Origin: Manihot esculenta
Taxonomy: Eukaryota; Streptophyta; Magnoliopsida; Malpighiales; Euphorbiaceae
Direction of reading: 5' to 3'
NCBI RefSeq assembly: GCF_001659605.2
Contig: NC_035172.2
Location: 17,113,051 to 17,177,050 of the forward strand
Length of the DNA: 64,000 nt
Part shown: piece after piece, positions 35,601 to 47,646 of the stretch
How positions within the stretch are numbered: the first letter of the stretch is position 1
How the letters are laid out: the number at the start of each line of letters is the position of its first letter
Notes under the pieces: generated by a model
What the model saw: the letters and a program-made list of their open reading frames with translations, nothing else
Database searches by the model: none
Told to the model about the DNA's origin: nothing
Position numbers and translations under genes: made by a program

Positions 35601-37588
35601 GCGAAGAGAGTTTTGACGAGCTTAAGAAGAGGTTGACTTCAGCACCAGTTTTAGCTCTGCCATCTAGTGATGAGGACTTTACAGTCTTTTGTGATGCGTC
35701 CCGTGTGGGACTGGGTTGTGTACTGATGCAGAATGAGAGGGTGATTGCTTATGCTTCTAGGCAGCTGAAGAAGCATGAGTTGAATTACCCCACGCATGAC
35801 CTTGAGATGGCAGCAGTAATCTTTGCACTCAAGATGTGGAGGCACTACCTCTATGGGGTAAAATGTGAGATCTTTACAGATCATAAGAGCCTGCAGTACA
35901 TCCTGAGTCAAAGAGATTTGAACTTGAGACAGAGGAGATGGGTAGAGCTGCTGAGTGACTATGATTGCAAGATTCAGAATCATCCGGGTAAGGTGAATGT
36001 CGTGGCAGACGCCCTAAGCCGGAAGTCACTAGGCAGTCTATCCCACATCACGGCAGAGAGGAGACCAGTGGTGAAGGAGTTTTACAAGCTCATTGATGAA
36101 GGTCTACAGTTGGAGTTGTCTGGTACAGGTGCCTTGGTTGCTCAGATGAAAGTGACACCCGTGTTTCTGGAGCAGGTGGCTCAGAAACAGCATGAGGACC
36201 CAGAGTTAGTGAAGATTGCCAGGACTGTTCAGTCAGGGAAGGACAGTGAGTTCAGATTTGACAGTAAGGGGATCCTCCGCTATGGGAGTCGATTGTGTGT
36301 ACCAGATGACATAGGGCTAAAAGGAGACATTATGAGAGAGGCTCATAATGCAAGATACAACATTCACCCCGGAGCCACCAAGATGTACCAAGATCTGAAG
36401 AAAGTTTATTGGTGGCCAGCAATGAAGAAAGAAGTGGCACAGTTCGTGTCAGCCTGCGAAGTGTGTCAGAGGGTGAAGCTGGAACATCAAAAGCCGGCTG
36501 GAATGCTTAACCCGCTACCTATTCCAGAGTGGAAATGGGAGAATATAGCTATGGACTTCGTAGTGGGGTTACCGGCAGCGTCCAACAGATTGGACTCCAT
36601 ATGGGTGATTGTGGACAGACTCACCAAATCTGCTCACTTCATTCCTGTCAGGAGTGGCTACTCTGTGGACAAGTTGGCGCAGGTATATGTGGATGAGATC
36701 GTCAGGCTGCATGGGGTTCCCGTTTCGATAGTGTCAGATAGAGAGCCCCAGTTCACCTCCAGGTTTTGGCGGAGTCTGCAGAATGCCATGGGTACTAGGT
36801 TGGATTTCAGCACTGCCTTCCACCCCCAGACTGACGGACAGTCAGAAAGGACCATCCAGACTATCGAGGATATGCTTAGAATGTGTGTGCTGGACTTTGG
36901 CGGTTCTTGGAGGCAGCATCTACCTTTGGTGGAGTTTGCCTACAATAACAACCATCATGCTAGCATCGGGATGGCTCCATATGAAGCTTTATATGGAAGG
37001 AAGTGCAGATCACCTGTTTGCTGGGAGGAAGTTGGAGAGAAGGCCTTGGCAGGGCCTGAGTTAGTAGAGGTTACCAGCAGGGTGGTACCCATAATCAGAG
37101 AGAGAATCAAGACTGCTGCAAGCAGACAGAAGAGTTATGCAGACATCCGCAGAAGGCAGATAGAGTTTCAGGAGGGGGATCTGGTATTGCTCAAGGTGTC
37201 TCCAATGAAAGGAGTGGTTCGCTTTGGGAAGAACGGTAAACTAGCCCCATGATACATCGGACCCTTCGAAATCTTGCAGAAGATTGGGAATGTGTCGTAC
37301 AAGCTAGATTTGCCTGCTTCAATGGCAAGAATCCATCCGGTTTTCCATGTTTCAATGTTGAGGAAATTCGTGTCAGATCCAGGCAAGGTTCTTAGTGAGC
37401 CTGATGTGGAGGTCCAAGAGGATCTCACCTATGTTGAGCAGCCAGTGCGGATCATAGACACCCAGATCAGAAAGCTAAGAAACAAGGAAATCCCGATGGT
37501 GAAAGTCCTATGGAACCACCACAATTTGGAAGAATGCGCTTGGGAGACACGGGAGTCCATGCTCTAGCAATACGCTTATCTTTTCTAA
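32612..37588 (+). pseudogene. Family-G gag-pol, copy 1 (three nonsense codons)
   Basis: A single frame of 1,659 codons from the ATG of MRGTRRSARLTG to TAA. It has a Pro/Tyr-rich linker (about residues 110-190) and a Retrotrans_gag capsid domain (about 225-330). The CCHC knuckle [15 protein letters not shown] is near 445. Protease ([10 protein letters not shown]) is near 542, RT from about 690 with FIDDILVYS near 878, and RNase H ([10 protein letters not shown]) near 1,023. Integrase has CEVCQRVK and D, D, E near 1,314, 1,375 and 1,411. A chromodomain-like end is at about 1,609-1,650. Stops at 33,281 (TAG), 37,250 (TGA) and 37,565 (TAG) break it, with no frameshift. RT reads SKEDLRSG where copy 2 reads [11 protein letters not shown] 32,612 is chosen because related copies conserve it; an in-frame ATG at 32,579 exists. 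Confidence 0.93.
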
Positions 37589-37681
37589 GGTTAGTTCTTG
37601 TATGTTTCATGTGTGTCATGTGTATGTTGTGATGACTCTATGCATGTGCTAGTTGAGGAACATTCGGGGATGAATGTTCTT

Positions 37682-37694
37682 AAGGGGGGGAGGA
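37682..37694 (+). promoter_or_regulatory. Polypurine tract of copy 1
   Basis: AAGGGGGGGAGGA directly precedes the middle LTR (starting 37,695). It would prime plus-strand DNA synthesis. Confidence 0.85.
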
Positions 37695-38308
37695 TGTAAT
37701 ACCCGGCTAGACTCCGGTGTCGGAATTCCTACCATCCGGTGGAATTTCGGATGTCGGAGACCCCTAGAAGGGTAAAACCATGTTTTCATGAAATGTTTTA
37801 ATGTTTTTGATGATTTTAAGTAAAGAGGAAATGAGTTTTTGAATAAAAACACCCTTGGAGGAAACTCAGGTTCGGCCGCCGAAACTCAAAGTTCGGCCGC
37901 CGAATGTGCATGCACTTCGGGAGTGCTTTAGGCCCCCGAAGGCATAAGTGAGGAAAGTCCAGGTTCGGCCGCCGAACCTCAAGTTCGGCCGCAGAACATG
38001 GCATGCATGCGGAGGCACTTTCGGCCTCCGAACGTGGCCTGACCAGCCACTATAAAAGGGTCCCTTAGCCGAAAACGGGCGAGCTTTTTCCCTATTTTCG
38101 GTCAAGGTGAGTCCTTCCGCCATTCCTCACCATCCTTGAGTTCTTTCCTCCAAATCTTTCAAGTTTTTCACAAGGTTTTGCTTTGTTTTGAAGATTTTCG
38201 AGTTTAACGCAAGTTTTGGAGCTTTGAGGTTCAAGAACTCAAAATCTCCCACCTTCGAGTTTAGGACGTCTCTCTCTCGATCTTCAAGAGGTAAGAGCCG
38301 ATCTTAAG
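37695..38308 (+). repeat. Middle LTR, first part
   Basis: The first 614 bp of the shared LTR, with TATAAAA at 38,051-38,057 and the donor-like AGAGGTAAGAG near its end. It is cut at TTAAG (38,304-38,308), the target duplication of the nested minus element, and resumes at 47,647. Counting TTAAG once, the whole LTR is 2,279 bp. Confidence 0.95.
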
Positions 38309-40789
38309 TGTAACGACCCGAAAATCGGACCGCTACCGGCGCTAGGATCCAGATCGACTTAAGGTCGCCGAGACCCGTAGCAAGCCTAACATACATCCTG
38401 TACATCTGGTATAATCCCATACATGATCAAACATAAGCATAAACTTTAAAACATAAAACTATAAACTTTTTCTTTAACCCGTTTGACCTGTGTATGCACT
38501 ATGACTGAACTCATAGAACCCCTAGGGTCAGCATACCCTATGTCAAACTCGGTCCATCACATGAAACAACATAAAATAAAACTCATGTACAAGGGGATTA
38601 TCCAACTCGGGCCAAGCACAATACTATAACTCTGAACATATAACATAATGTCATATTACAACATAACTCTTTTACATCCTTACACAACTTTACGTTACAT
38701 CATGTCCACTGCTATTCCATTACATAACATGACCATAACCATATCTTGTCGTCTTCCTGAACTACCTCTGACCCTGCAAACCTGGGGTTAGGGGAGAGGG
38801 GTGAGCTAAAAAGCCCAGTGAGCAGAAACCATAAAAGAAAACAGTTCATTTTAACGTATGCTATCATGGAATGCGTCACATCACAAATATATCACCTCAA
38901 GGATGAATCTGTCACCAATAGCCCTCTACATATCAATCTCGTACCATAACAAGTCAACAATACTCTATGCCAGGGGCGATACGGCCACGCCTGGACTCCA
39001 CATACTCTATGCCAGGGGCGATACGGCCACACCTGGACTACTCATCTCATATCATATCGTACATGCCATATCATATCATTTCATATCATGTCATAACATA
39101 CTGAGGGCTAGAGGATCATCCAGTATCCATCCACATCATTGTCATCGTATTATGCAATGCATCATATTCGTGAATTTTAATGCAAACAACCTATTGCATA
39201 ACATGGTATTCATGATGCAGGAACATGCCTGAACATGCTGAAAACATTAGATTTAAAACATAAGGGTTAGTTCCACTCACCTCTGGCTAGCTCTGGACTA
39301 ACTCTGAAGTAGTTAACACTGCTGAACACCTCGGTTCCTCGGGTCCGATCCTACACAGGTGGACTCCAGTGAGGTGCCAAACATACTCTAAACAACCCAT
39401 AAACAACTACCCAAAAACCCCCTAAAGCATCACTTAAACATGCATAGAAAACACCCATGAAAGGGCTAGACAGGGCACTTTCGGCGGCACCTTCGGCGGC
39501 CGAAAGTCCCAGACAGAGACGAAAGTCAGGCAGGTTCGGCGGCACCTTCGGCGGCCGAACTCTCTCTCCAGATATGAAAGTCAGACACTTTCGGCTACCA
39601 AACATTACCTTCGGCGGCCGAAAGTCTGCTTTCAAGCCAAAACTCAACTTTCGGGGGCAAGGTTAGGCGGCCAATCCATGCGTCCTCTGGTAGGTTCGGC
39701 GGCCGAAACCACCTTCGGCGGCCGAACCTGAGTTCATCCAGAACTCAGCCTTTGTGCATTTCAAGCCTCCCAAACCTTCCATACACCCCAAAACAAGCAC
39801 CCAACTTCTCAAATACATGCATACATCCTTAACCATGCACAAAGGAGCTCAAACAAGCTTAAACTCCCAAAAACAACATCTAAAGCATACATAGATAGTT
39901 TATGACCCACATAGGCCAAAACCATCAAAACAAACCAAACCTCACATACTCTTTCCCAATCATGCATACTCTCTCCCATAAGCTCAAGGGGCTTGAAAAC
40001 TAACTTAAACCCCAACACAAACATCACATGAACATACCTTATCATACATTGGGCATAAAACCCATATAAACCCTAACATGCATATCTACCCATACTCAAC
40101 CATCAAAACCTCTTAAAACTCACTTAAAACTTCATGAAACGTAAAGGAAGCATAGATCCACACTTACCTCTTGAAGATCGAGGGTTTGTGCGAGCTCTAA
40201 CTTGGAGATGGGAGGAAACTACTCCTTGGGTCTCCAAGCTCCCAAAACTTTGATCTAAGCTTGAAAACTCTTCAAAACAACCATGGAACTCATAAAAATA
40301 TGAAGGAGATGAAGAGAAAACATGAAAATGACCAAAGGAGGACATGAACACACTTGAGCTCGAGAATGGGGAGAAAACTCGCCCATTTTCGGTCTGAGGG
40401 GCTTTTATAGGTGGCCAGCCAAACCTCCTTCGGCGGCCTAACGTGCATGCAAAACACCCCCATGTTCGGCGGCCGAACTTGAGGTTCGGCGGCCGAACCT
40501 GGTTTGTTCAAACAAGGCTTTCGGAGGCCAAAAGCACTCCCGAAACCTTCCCATGTTCGGCGGCCGAACTTCACTTTCGGCAGCCGAACCTGGCAAAAAC
40601 CTCCTTGGTCTTTTCTTTTTCAAAACTCACTTCTTTTTCATTTAAAACTATGAAATCAGAAAAAAAAATCATTTTAGAAATCACATTTTACCCCTCTAGA
40701 AGACTCTGGCATCATCAAAATTCCATATTCCAACGGAGATTCCGCCGGAAGGTAGGGATTCCGATGCCGGGATCTAGCCGGGTATTACA
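38309..40789 (-). repeat. 3' LTR of the nested minus element
   Basis: 2,481 bp. On the minus strand it starts TGTAATACCC and ends GGGTCGTTACA. TATAAAA (minus) is at 40,409-40,403. It carries one near-palindrome unit of about 20 bp (in 40,470-40,500) that is absent from the partner LTR. Stem-loop repeats (CCAGG/CCTGG) lie at 38,965-39,042. Confidence 0.95.
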
Positions 40790-40802
40790 TTCTTCCCCTC
40801 TT
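40790..40802 (-). promoter_or_regulatory. Polypurine tract of the nested element
   Basis: On the minus strand AAAGAGGGGAAGA immediately precedes the 3' LTR. Confidence 0.75.
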
Positions 40803-41065
40803 TAAGAACATTCGTCCTCGAATGTTCAAACAAACAAACAAGCAACTCAAAGCATAGCATCTAACATACATAAGCAAGCAAGCAACAAGCAAGCAAAACC
40901 TAAAAACCTCTCTTCTAAAAGAGAGACACGGTCATTGCTGGAGTATAAACTCTCGGTCTCCCTGGTGCACTTTTCATCTGAAGGTGATTCTAAGGGGCTT
41001 TCACCATCGGAATTTCCTTGTTTCCACACTTTCTGACTTGTGTGTCTGTGGTCCGTACTAGCTGC

Positions 41066-43365
41066 TCAACATAGGTGAGATCCTCTACGGTCTCCACCTC
41101 TGGTTCCTTTAAGAACCTCACTCGGACCCGACACGAACTCATATATCGTGGAAACATGGAAAAACGAATGGATCTCTTCCATTGAAGTGGGTAAACCTAA
41201 CTCGTGGGATGCATTCCCAAATCCTTTGCAGGATTTCAAAGAGTCCAATGTATCTGAGAGCTAATTTACCTTTCCGCCCATAGCGAATCACCCTCTCTTT
41301 AGGTGACACCTCCAGCAAACCTCGACTTCCTCGAGAACCTCAACACGCTTCCGCCGTGCACTCTGATAAAACTCTTCTTCTCTTCTGAAACTCTACATGC
41401 CTCTTGTGGACGACTTCATACTCTCCTGCTGACTCACAGCAGTTCTGATTCTTCTCATCTTCTGACTATTGGCTTTCTTCTTACTGTACTAAGGGATGGG
41501 GTAAGCTGCCAAGTGGTTTCCGGTTGAGGACATCTATCGAAATATTTGCCTCAGCCGAATATACCGAACCTTGAAGTCGCGAATACCACGCAGTTTTTAC
41601 CCATCTCCTATACCTCATGTTCTTCTCCCTTGACTCAAGATGTATTGCAAGCTCTTTCGATCTGTAAGGATCTATCCACATACCTTATACAGGTATCGCC
41701 TCCACATCTTGAGTGCAAGTATTACCATTGCCATCTCTGGATCGTGTGTAATATGATTCAACTCATGCTTCTTCAGCTACCTAGAAGCATAAGCAATCAT
41801 TCTACCACTTTACATTAACACACAACCTAGTCCCTCACGGGATGCATCACAGGACACTGTGAAATCTCCATCACTGGCGGACAGAGCCACCACTGGTGCT
41901 GACATCAACATTTCCTTTGGCTTTTCAAAGCCCTCTTCACTCTAAGTAGACCACACACCCTCTGGTTCTTCTTGATCCATCTGGCCATAGGAGCAGCAAC
42001 TCTAGAGAAGTTCTAGATGAACCTCCATTAGGTAACCTGCCCAACCCAAAAAGCTCTTGATCTTAGTCATTACCATGGGCCTGGGCTAGTTAGCTACAAC
42101 TTCAACTTTCTCAGGTCTACTTCACTTTCTTTTCTCCGACACACATGACCCAAGAAGGATATGCTCCTCGACCAGAACTCACATTGGAGAACTAGGCATC
42201 CAAGCCATGTTCTCTCAGGATTTGCAATCCTGATTTCAGATAATGGGCATACTCTTCTGCATTTCGGGGTCTCACCGAGGTACCGTCAATGAAGACAATA
42301 ACGGAGTGATCCAAAAACTGACTAAAACTCTGCTTATGAGGTCCATGAATGATGTAGGGGCGTTCATTAACCCGAACGACATTCCTAGGAACTCATAGTG
42401 CCCATATCTGGTTGTAAACACTGCTCTCTGTACATCTTCTTCCTTGATCTTAACTGATGGTACCTGGACTTCAGATCTATCTTGGAAAGGTAACCAGCTC
42501 CTGCTAGCTGATTTCAACTAGATCGTCGATCCACGGTAACAACTACCTGATCTGGGTAGTGACTTTGTTCAACGACTAGTAGTCGACACAAAGTCCTAGG
42601 GATCCATCCTTCATCCTCATAACAATACTGGAACACCCCAAGGTGAAGTGCTCAGTCAGATGGGAACCCTTAACTACCAACTCTTACAACTGATCCTTAT
42701 AACTCTTTAAACTTTGTTGATACCATCCTGTGGGGAGGGATAGAGATTGGTCCAATTCCATGCATTACTTCTATTTTAAACTCTATCTCCCTGACAGGTG
42801 GTAGTCCTGAGAACTCATCTGGGGAAACATCTAAACTCTCTAACAATGGGCACTGAGGCGGGCTCCCTGACCTGACTGCTATACTCTCTCTGAAGAGCTA
42901 GAACCCCTGACAACTTTTCCTGAACAACCTACGAGCCTATAGGGTTGATACTGAACCTCTAGGTATCCCTATTCTGTCCCCTCTAAGGACTACCTCTGAT
43001 CCATCCCGACCTCTGAACCTGACTACCTTATCTCTGCACACTAGGTAGTACCACTCGTAGAAGAACCAATCCAACCCTAGAATGACGTCAAACAGTCAAA
43101 TCTAGAACCGCTAGGTCAGCTGGAAGGCATCTACTCACAACACATACTCTGGCTATACCGGCAGACTGACTCTGCCACAGATGGATCACTCTTGGGTGCA
43201 CTGACCCCAAGGGGATACTCTAACCCACAAGCTATCAACCCAATCTCACAAGGGCTCACAAGTAAACAAAGAAAAGAGAAACATCAGGGTTCATGAAACA
43301 GACACACCAGAACATACCAGAGTGAGATTACCTGATCCCATCGGGTTCGATGTGTTGGCCTCCTG
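41066..43365 (-). pseudogene. Decayed pol of the nested element, integrase core deleted
   Basis: Read on the minus strand. The protease region is unrecognisable beyond GNLTLVCSG. RT is seen at 42,517-42,272 (FTTRYGHYEFLGMSFGLMNA). RNase H is seen to about 41,490 (RRWVKTAWYS, then DVLNRKPLGSLPHP). Directly after GSLPHP the sequence matches the region past the integrase core, then RYGRKGKLALRYIG and FFHVSTIYEFVSGPSEVLK near 41,248-41,066. Compared with copies 1 and 2, about 1 kb is missing. It includes the HHCC and DDE catalytic region. The chromodomain-like end is also lost or unrecognisable. It cannot encode a working integrase. Confidence 0.8.
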
Positions 43366-44922
43366 CTAGGTCATGGCGAAGATCCGCGCTGGAGCTGATG
43401 GACCTTCCCCACGGGAACCTGCTGAAGAAGGGGCTGTCCCCTTGTCTCCGCCTCTACCACTGCCCTGAAACATGACTGGAGCTGATGGCTGAGCCATACT
43501 GCCTGGAGTTGTCTGATGGGACAGTGTCATAAAAGCTGCCTTAGGGCACTCTCGAGCTATGTGCCCCTCCTGGCCGCATCTGTAACATGCTGTAGTCCCA
43601 AACCGACAGACTCCCTTGTGCGGCCTACCGCACCTCGCACACTCTGCAACCTCTGTGCCTGAGCTCGAGCCACCTCCTAATCCCAGACCAGACTTTATCC
43701 GATTCCAGAACTTGTTCTTCTTTGATTTTCTGAGACCTCTGTCTCCCTTCTTACTTTTTGTGACAGCCTTGCTCAGAGGGGAGAGATCAACATCACTTGT
43801 CCCTAGGATTTGGAGTCCCGAAGACTGTGCCACAGACTATCTAACCGTCCCTTGAATGATGGCACTAGCCTCCATTCTCCGTGCCATATCCACTATAGCA
43901 TGGAAACTCTCCCTTTCTACTGATTGAACCAACGAGGAATACCTGGGGTGAAGCTTCATAACACATCTCCTAGACTTCTTTAGGTCTGTATCAAGACCTT
44001 GTCCTGCAAACGGCAACAGCTCCAGGAACCTGTCCGTAAACTCCTCTACCCTCATCTCTTCTGTCTGCCTTAGCTGCTCAAACTCAATCATCTTCAGTTC
44101 TCTGGAACTATCCGGAAAAGCCCATCCTGCAAACTCATTGGCAAACTGCTCCCAGGATAAGCTCTCCAACCTTGGGTCCACATAGTTTTTAAACCATTCC
44201 CTTGCCTTCTTGCATTTCAATGTGAACCCTGCCATCTGAATGGCTCTACTGTCACTTGCTCCTAGCTCATCTGTTATCATCTTTACCGTTCTGAGATACT
44301 CAAAAGGGTCATCGCCTGCTTCGAACTTGGGGGCATCCAACTTGAGGTAATCTGTCATCTTTACCTTACCCCCAGCTGATGAACCAGGTTTGAGTATCCG
44401 TACATCAGGGACTATTGGTTCTGCTGGTGGAGGAGGAGGTGCAGCATCCCCTGGTTTAGGGTTTGCTGGACCTGGGAAAAAGGGTGAGGATGGAAACATG
44501 GGGTACTGCGGGTGAAAGGGAGGGTAGGGCATAAAGGTGGGATATGGATTATGGCTAAAGAAATCCGATGTACCTCCCATCGGATACCCTGGCCTTTGCG
44601 GGTAGGGTGGACACTGTGGTGGAACAAAGCCCGAGGCCTGAGTGCCTCCTTGGGACTCTCCCATATCCTCTACTGACATTCTCATGCCCAAACTACTATC
44701 TCTTCTCTGGTTATCCTCCTCTGTTTCCATCACATCCGCTGACATACCTTCATGAACTGATCTCCTCCGACCTGCATCAAAAGACCTTCTAGGGTCCCTT
44801 GATGTACTTTCCCTGATCGTCCTACAAGATCTTGCCCTCTGCAGAGCAGGGGAATGGGCATCCATGCCCTCATTCTCTGGCGGAGCTCCACTCAATCTCG
44901 CAGATCGACGAGTTCCTCTCAT
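43366..44922 (-). pseudogene. Gag of the nested element (nearly open)
   Basis: The minus-strand ATG at 44,922 opens MRGTRRSARLSG, matching the N-terminus of the other family-G gags. A Pro-rich linker, the Retrotrans_gag domain ([17 protein letters not shown], then [15 protein letters not shown] [13 protein letters not shown]) and CCHC knuckle CYRCGQEGHIARECP follow. Stops are at 43,837-43,839 (TAG, at the position of a Gln/Lys codon in relatives) and at the end near 43,366. Up to 43,840 it is 361 codons with no break, so the capsid domain is open. This is far better preserved than pol in the same element. Confidence 0.88.
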
Positions 44923-45160
44923 CTTGACTTCTGAAAGCATAACATAGCACATAAACATTAGCATCTTATGGTTCATGTGGAAACACATGAACCTGCATCA
45001 CATACATAACATAGCATTAATGCACATGCTCATTATCATGGCATTTCACATCATCATACAAGACAGGACTCCATATCCTATCCTAGTGGACATGATCTTC
45101 CTATTGTGCTTGCCCTACTATAACCTCTATGAGCCCGACACACTATAGGTCCGACCATGT

Positions 45161-45181
45161 GAACCTAGGGCTCTGATACCA
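45161..45181 (-). promoter_or_regulatory. Primer-binding site of the nested element
   Basis: On the minus strand TGGTATCAGAGCCCTAGG lies 3 bp inside the 5' LTR border (45,185). It is identical to the family-G site and matches initiator Met tRNA. Confidence 0.9.
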
Positions 45182-45184
45182 TTC

Positions 45185-47646
45185 TGTAACGACCCGAAAA
45201 TCGGACCGCTACCGGCGCTAGGATCCAGATCGACGTAAGGTCGCCGGGACCCGTAGCAAGCCTAACATACATCCTGTACATCTGGTATAATCCCATACAT
45301 GATCAAACATAAGCATAAACTTTAAAACATAAAACTGTAAACTTTTTCTTTAACCCGTTTGACCTGTGTATGCACTATGACTGAACTCATAGAACCCCTA
45401 GGGTCAGCATACCCTATGTCAAACTCGGTCCATCACATGAAACAACATAAAATAAAACTCATGTACAAGGGGATTATCCAACTCGGGCCAAGCACAATAC
45501 TATAACTCTGAACATATAACATAATGTCATATTACAACATAACTCTTTTACATCCTTACACAACTTTACGTTACATCATGTCCACTGCTATTCTATTACA
45601 TAACATGACCATAACCATATCTTGTCGTCTTCCTGAACTACCTCTGACCCTGCAAACCTGGGGTTAGGGGAGAGGGGTGAGCTAAAAAGCCCAGTGAGCA
45701 GAAACCATAAAAGAAAACAGTTCATTTTAACGTATGCTATCATGGAATGCGTCACATCACAAATATATCACCTCAAGGATGAATCTGTCACCAATAGCCC
45801 TCTACATATCAATCTCGTACCATAACAAGTCAACAATACTCTATGCCAGGGGCGATATGGCCACGCCTGGACTCCACATACTCTATGCCAGGGGCGATAC
45901 GGCCACACCTGGACTACTCATCTCATATCATATCGTACATGCCATATCATATCATTTCATATCATGTCATAACATACTGAGGGCTAGAGGATCATCCAGT
46001 ATCCATCCACATCATTGTCATCGTATTATGCAATGCATCATATTCGTGAATTCTAATGCAAACAACCTATTGCATAACATGGTATTCATGATGCATGAAC
46101 ATGCCTGAACATGCTGAAAACATTTGATTTAAAACATAAGGGTTAGTTCCACTCACCTCTGGCTAGCTCTGGACTAGCTCTAAAGCAGTTAACACTGCTG
46201 AACACCTCGGTTCCTCGGGTCTGATCCTACACAGGTGGACTCCAGTGAGGTGCCAAACATACTCTAAACAACCCATAAACAACTACCTAAAAACCCCCTA
46301 AAGCATCACTTAAACATGCATAGAAAACACCCATGAAAGGGTTAGACAGGGCACTTTCGGCGGCACCTTCGGCGGCCGAAAGTCCCAGACAGAGACGAAA
46401 GTCAGGCAGGTTCGGCGGCACCTTCGGCGGCCGAACTCTCTCTCCAGAGACAAAAGTTAGACACTTTCGGCGGCCGAACATTACCTTCGGCGGCCGAAAG
46501 TCTGCTTTCAAGCCAAAACTCAACTTTCGGGGGCAAGGTTAGGCGGCCAATCCATGCGTCCTCTGGCAGGTTCAGCGGCCGAAACCACCTTTGGCGGCCG
46601 AACCTGAGTTCATCCAGAACTCAGCCTTTGTGCATTTCAAGCCTCCCAAACCTTCCATACACCCCAAAACAAGCACCCAACTTCTCAAATACATGCATAC
46701 ATCCTTAACCATGCACAAAGGAGCTCAAACAAGCTTAAACTCCCAAAAACAACATCTAAAGCATACATAGATAGTTTATGACCCACATAGGCCAAAACCA
46801 TCAAAACAAACCAAACCTCACATACTCTTTCCTAATCATGCATACTCTCTCCCATAAGCTCAAGGGGCTTGAAAACTAACTTAAACCCCAACACAAACAT
46901 CACATGAACATACCTTATCATACATTGGGCATAAAACCCACATAAACCCTAACATGCATATCTACCCATACTCAACCATCAAAACCTCTTAAAACTCACT
47001 TAAAACTTCATGAAACGTAAAGGAAGCATAGATCCACACTTACCTCTTGAAGATCGAGGGTTTGTGCGAGCTCTAACTTGGAGATGGGAGGAAACTACTC
47101 CTTGGGTCTCCAAGCTCCCAAAACTTTGATCTAAGCTTGAAAACTCTTCAAAACAACCATGGAACTCATAAAAATATGAAGGAGATGAAGAGAAAACATG
47201 AAAATGACCAAAGGAGGACATGAACACACCTGAGCTCGAGAATGGGGAGAAAACTCGCCCATTTTCGGTCTGAGGGGCTTTTATAGGTGGCCAGCCAAAC
47301 CTCCTTCGGCGGCCTAACGTGCATGCAAAACACCCCCATGTTCGGCGGCCGAACTTGGTTTGTTCAAACAAGGCTTTCGGAGGCCAAAAGCACTCCTGAA
47401 ACCTTCCCATGTTCGGCGGCCGAACTTCACTTTCGGCAGCCGAACCTGGCAAAAACCTCCTTGGTCTTTTCTTTTTCAAAACTCACTTCTTTTTCATTTA
47501 AAACTATGAAATCAGAAAAAAAAAATCATTTTAGAAATCACATTTTACCCCTCTAGAAGACTCTGGCATCATCAAAATTCCATATTCCAACGGAGATTCC
47601 GCCGGAAGGTAGGGATTCCGATGCCGGGATCTAGCCGGGTATTACA
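45185..47646 (-). repeat. 5' LTR of the nested minus element
   Basis: 2,462 bp, partner of 38,309-40,789. TATAAAA (minus) is at 47,285-47,279. Splice-like signals are conserved on the minus strand: donor GT at 47,043, acceptor end at 46,227 (TGTGTAG), second donor at 46,156, and an acceptor (GCTTTCAG) at 44,931 just before the gag ATG. Confidence 0.95.

Larger units (their letters stand above)
38309..47646 (-). mobile_element. Nested, deleted family-G relative in reverse orientation
   Basis: 9,338 bp, flanked by TTAAG on both sides (38,304-38,308 and 47,647-47,651). The left LTR is 38,309-40,789 (2,481 bp) and the right LTR 45,185-47,646 (2,462 bp). They differ by roughly one base in a hundred as far as I can align them by eye. 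In contrast, the 4.4-kb interior is a wreck: gag is nearly open, pol is full of stops, and the integrase core is missing. This suggests a non-autonomous element moved by proteins supplied in trans. Confidence 0.95.

Noticed and set aside
35651..35983. Antisense ORF of 110 residues in both gag-pol copies (also 52,608-52,940)
   Set aside because: It lies exactly opposite the conserved RNase H coding sequence; conservation is explained by the sense strand.
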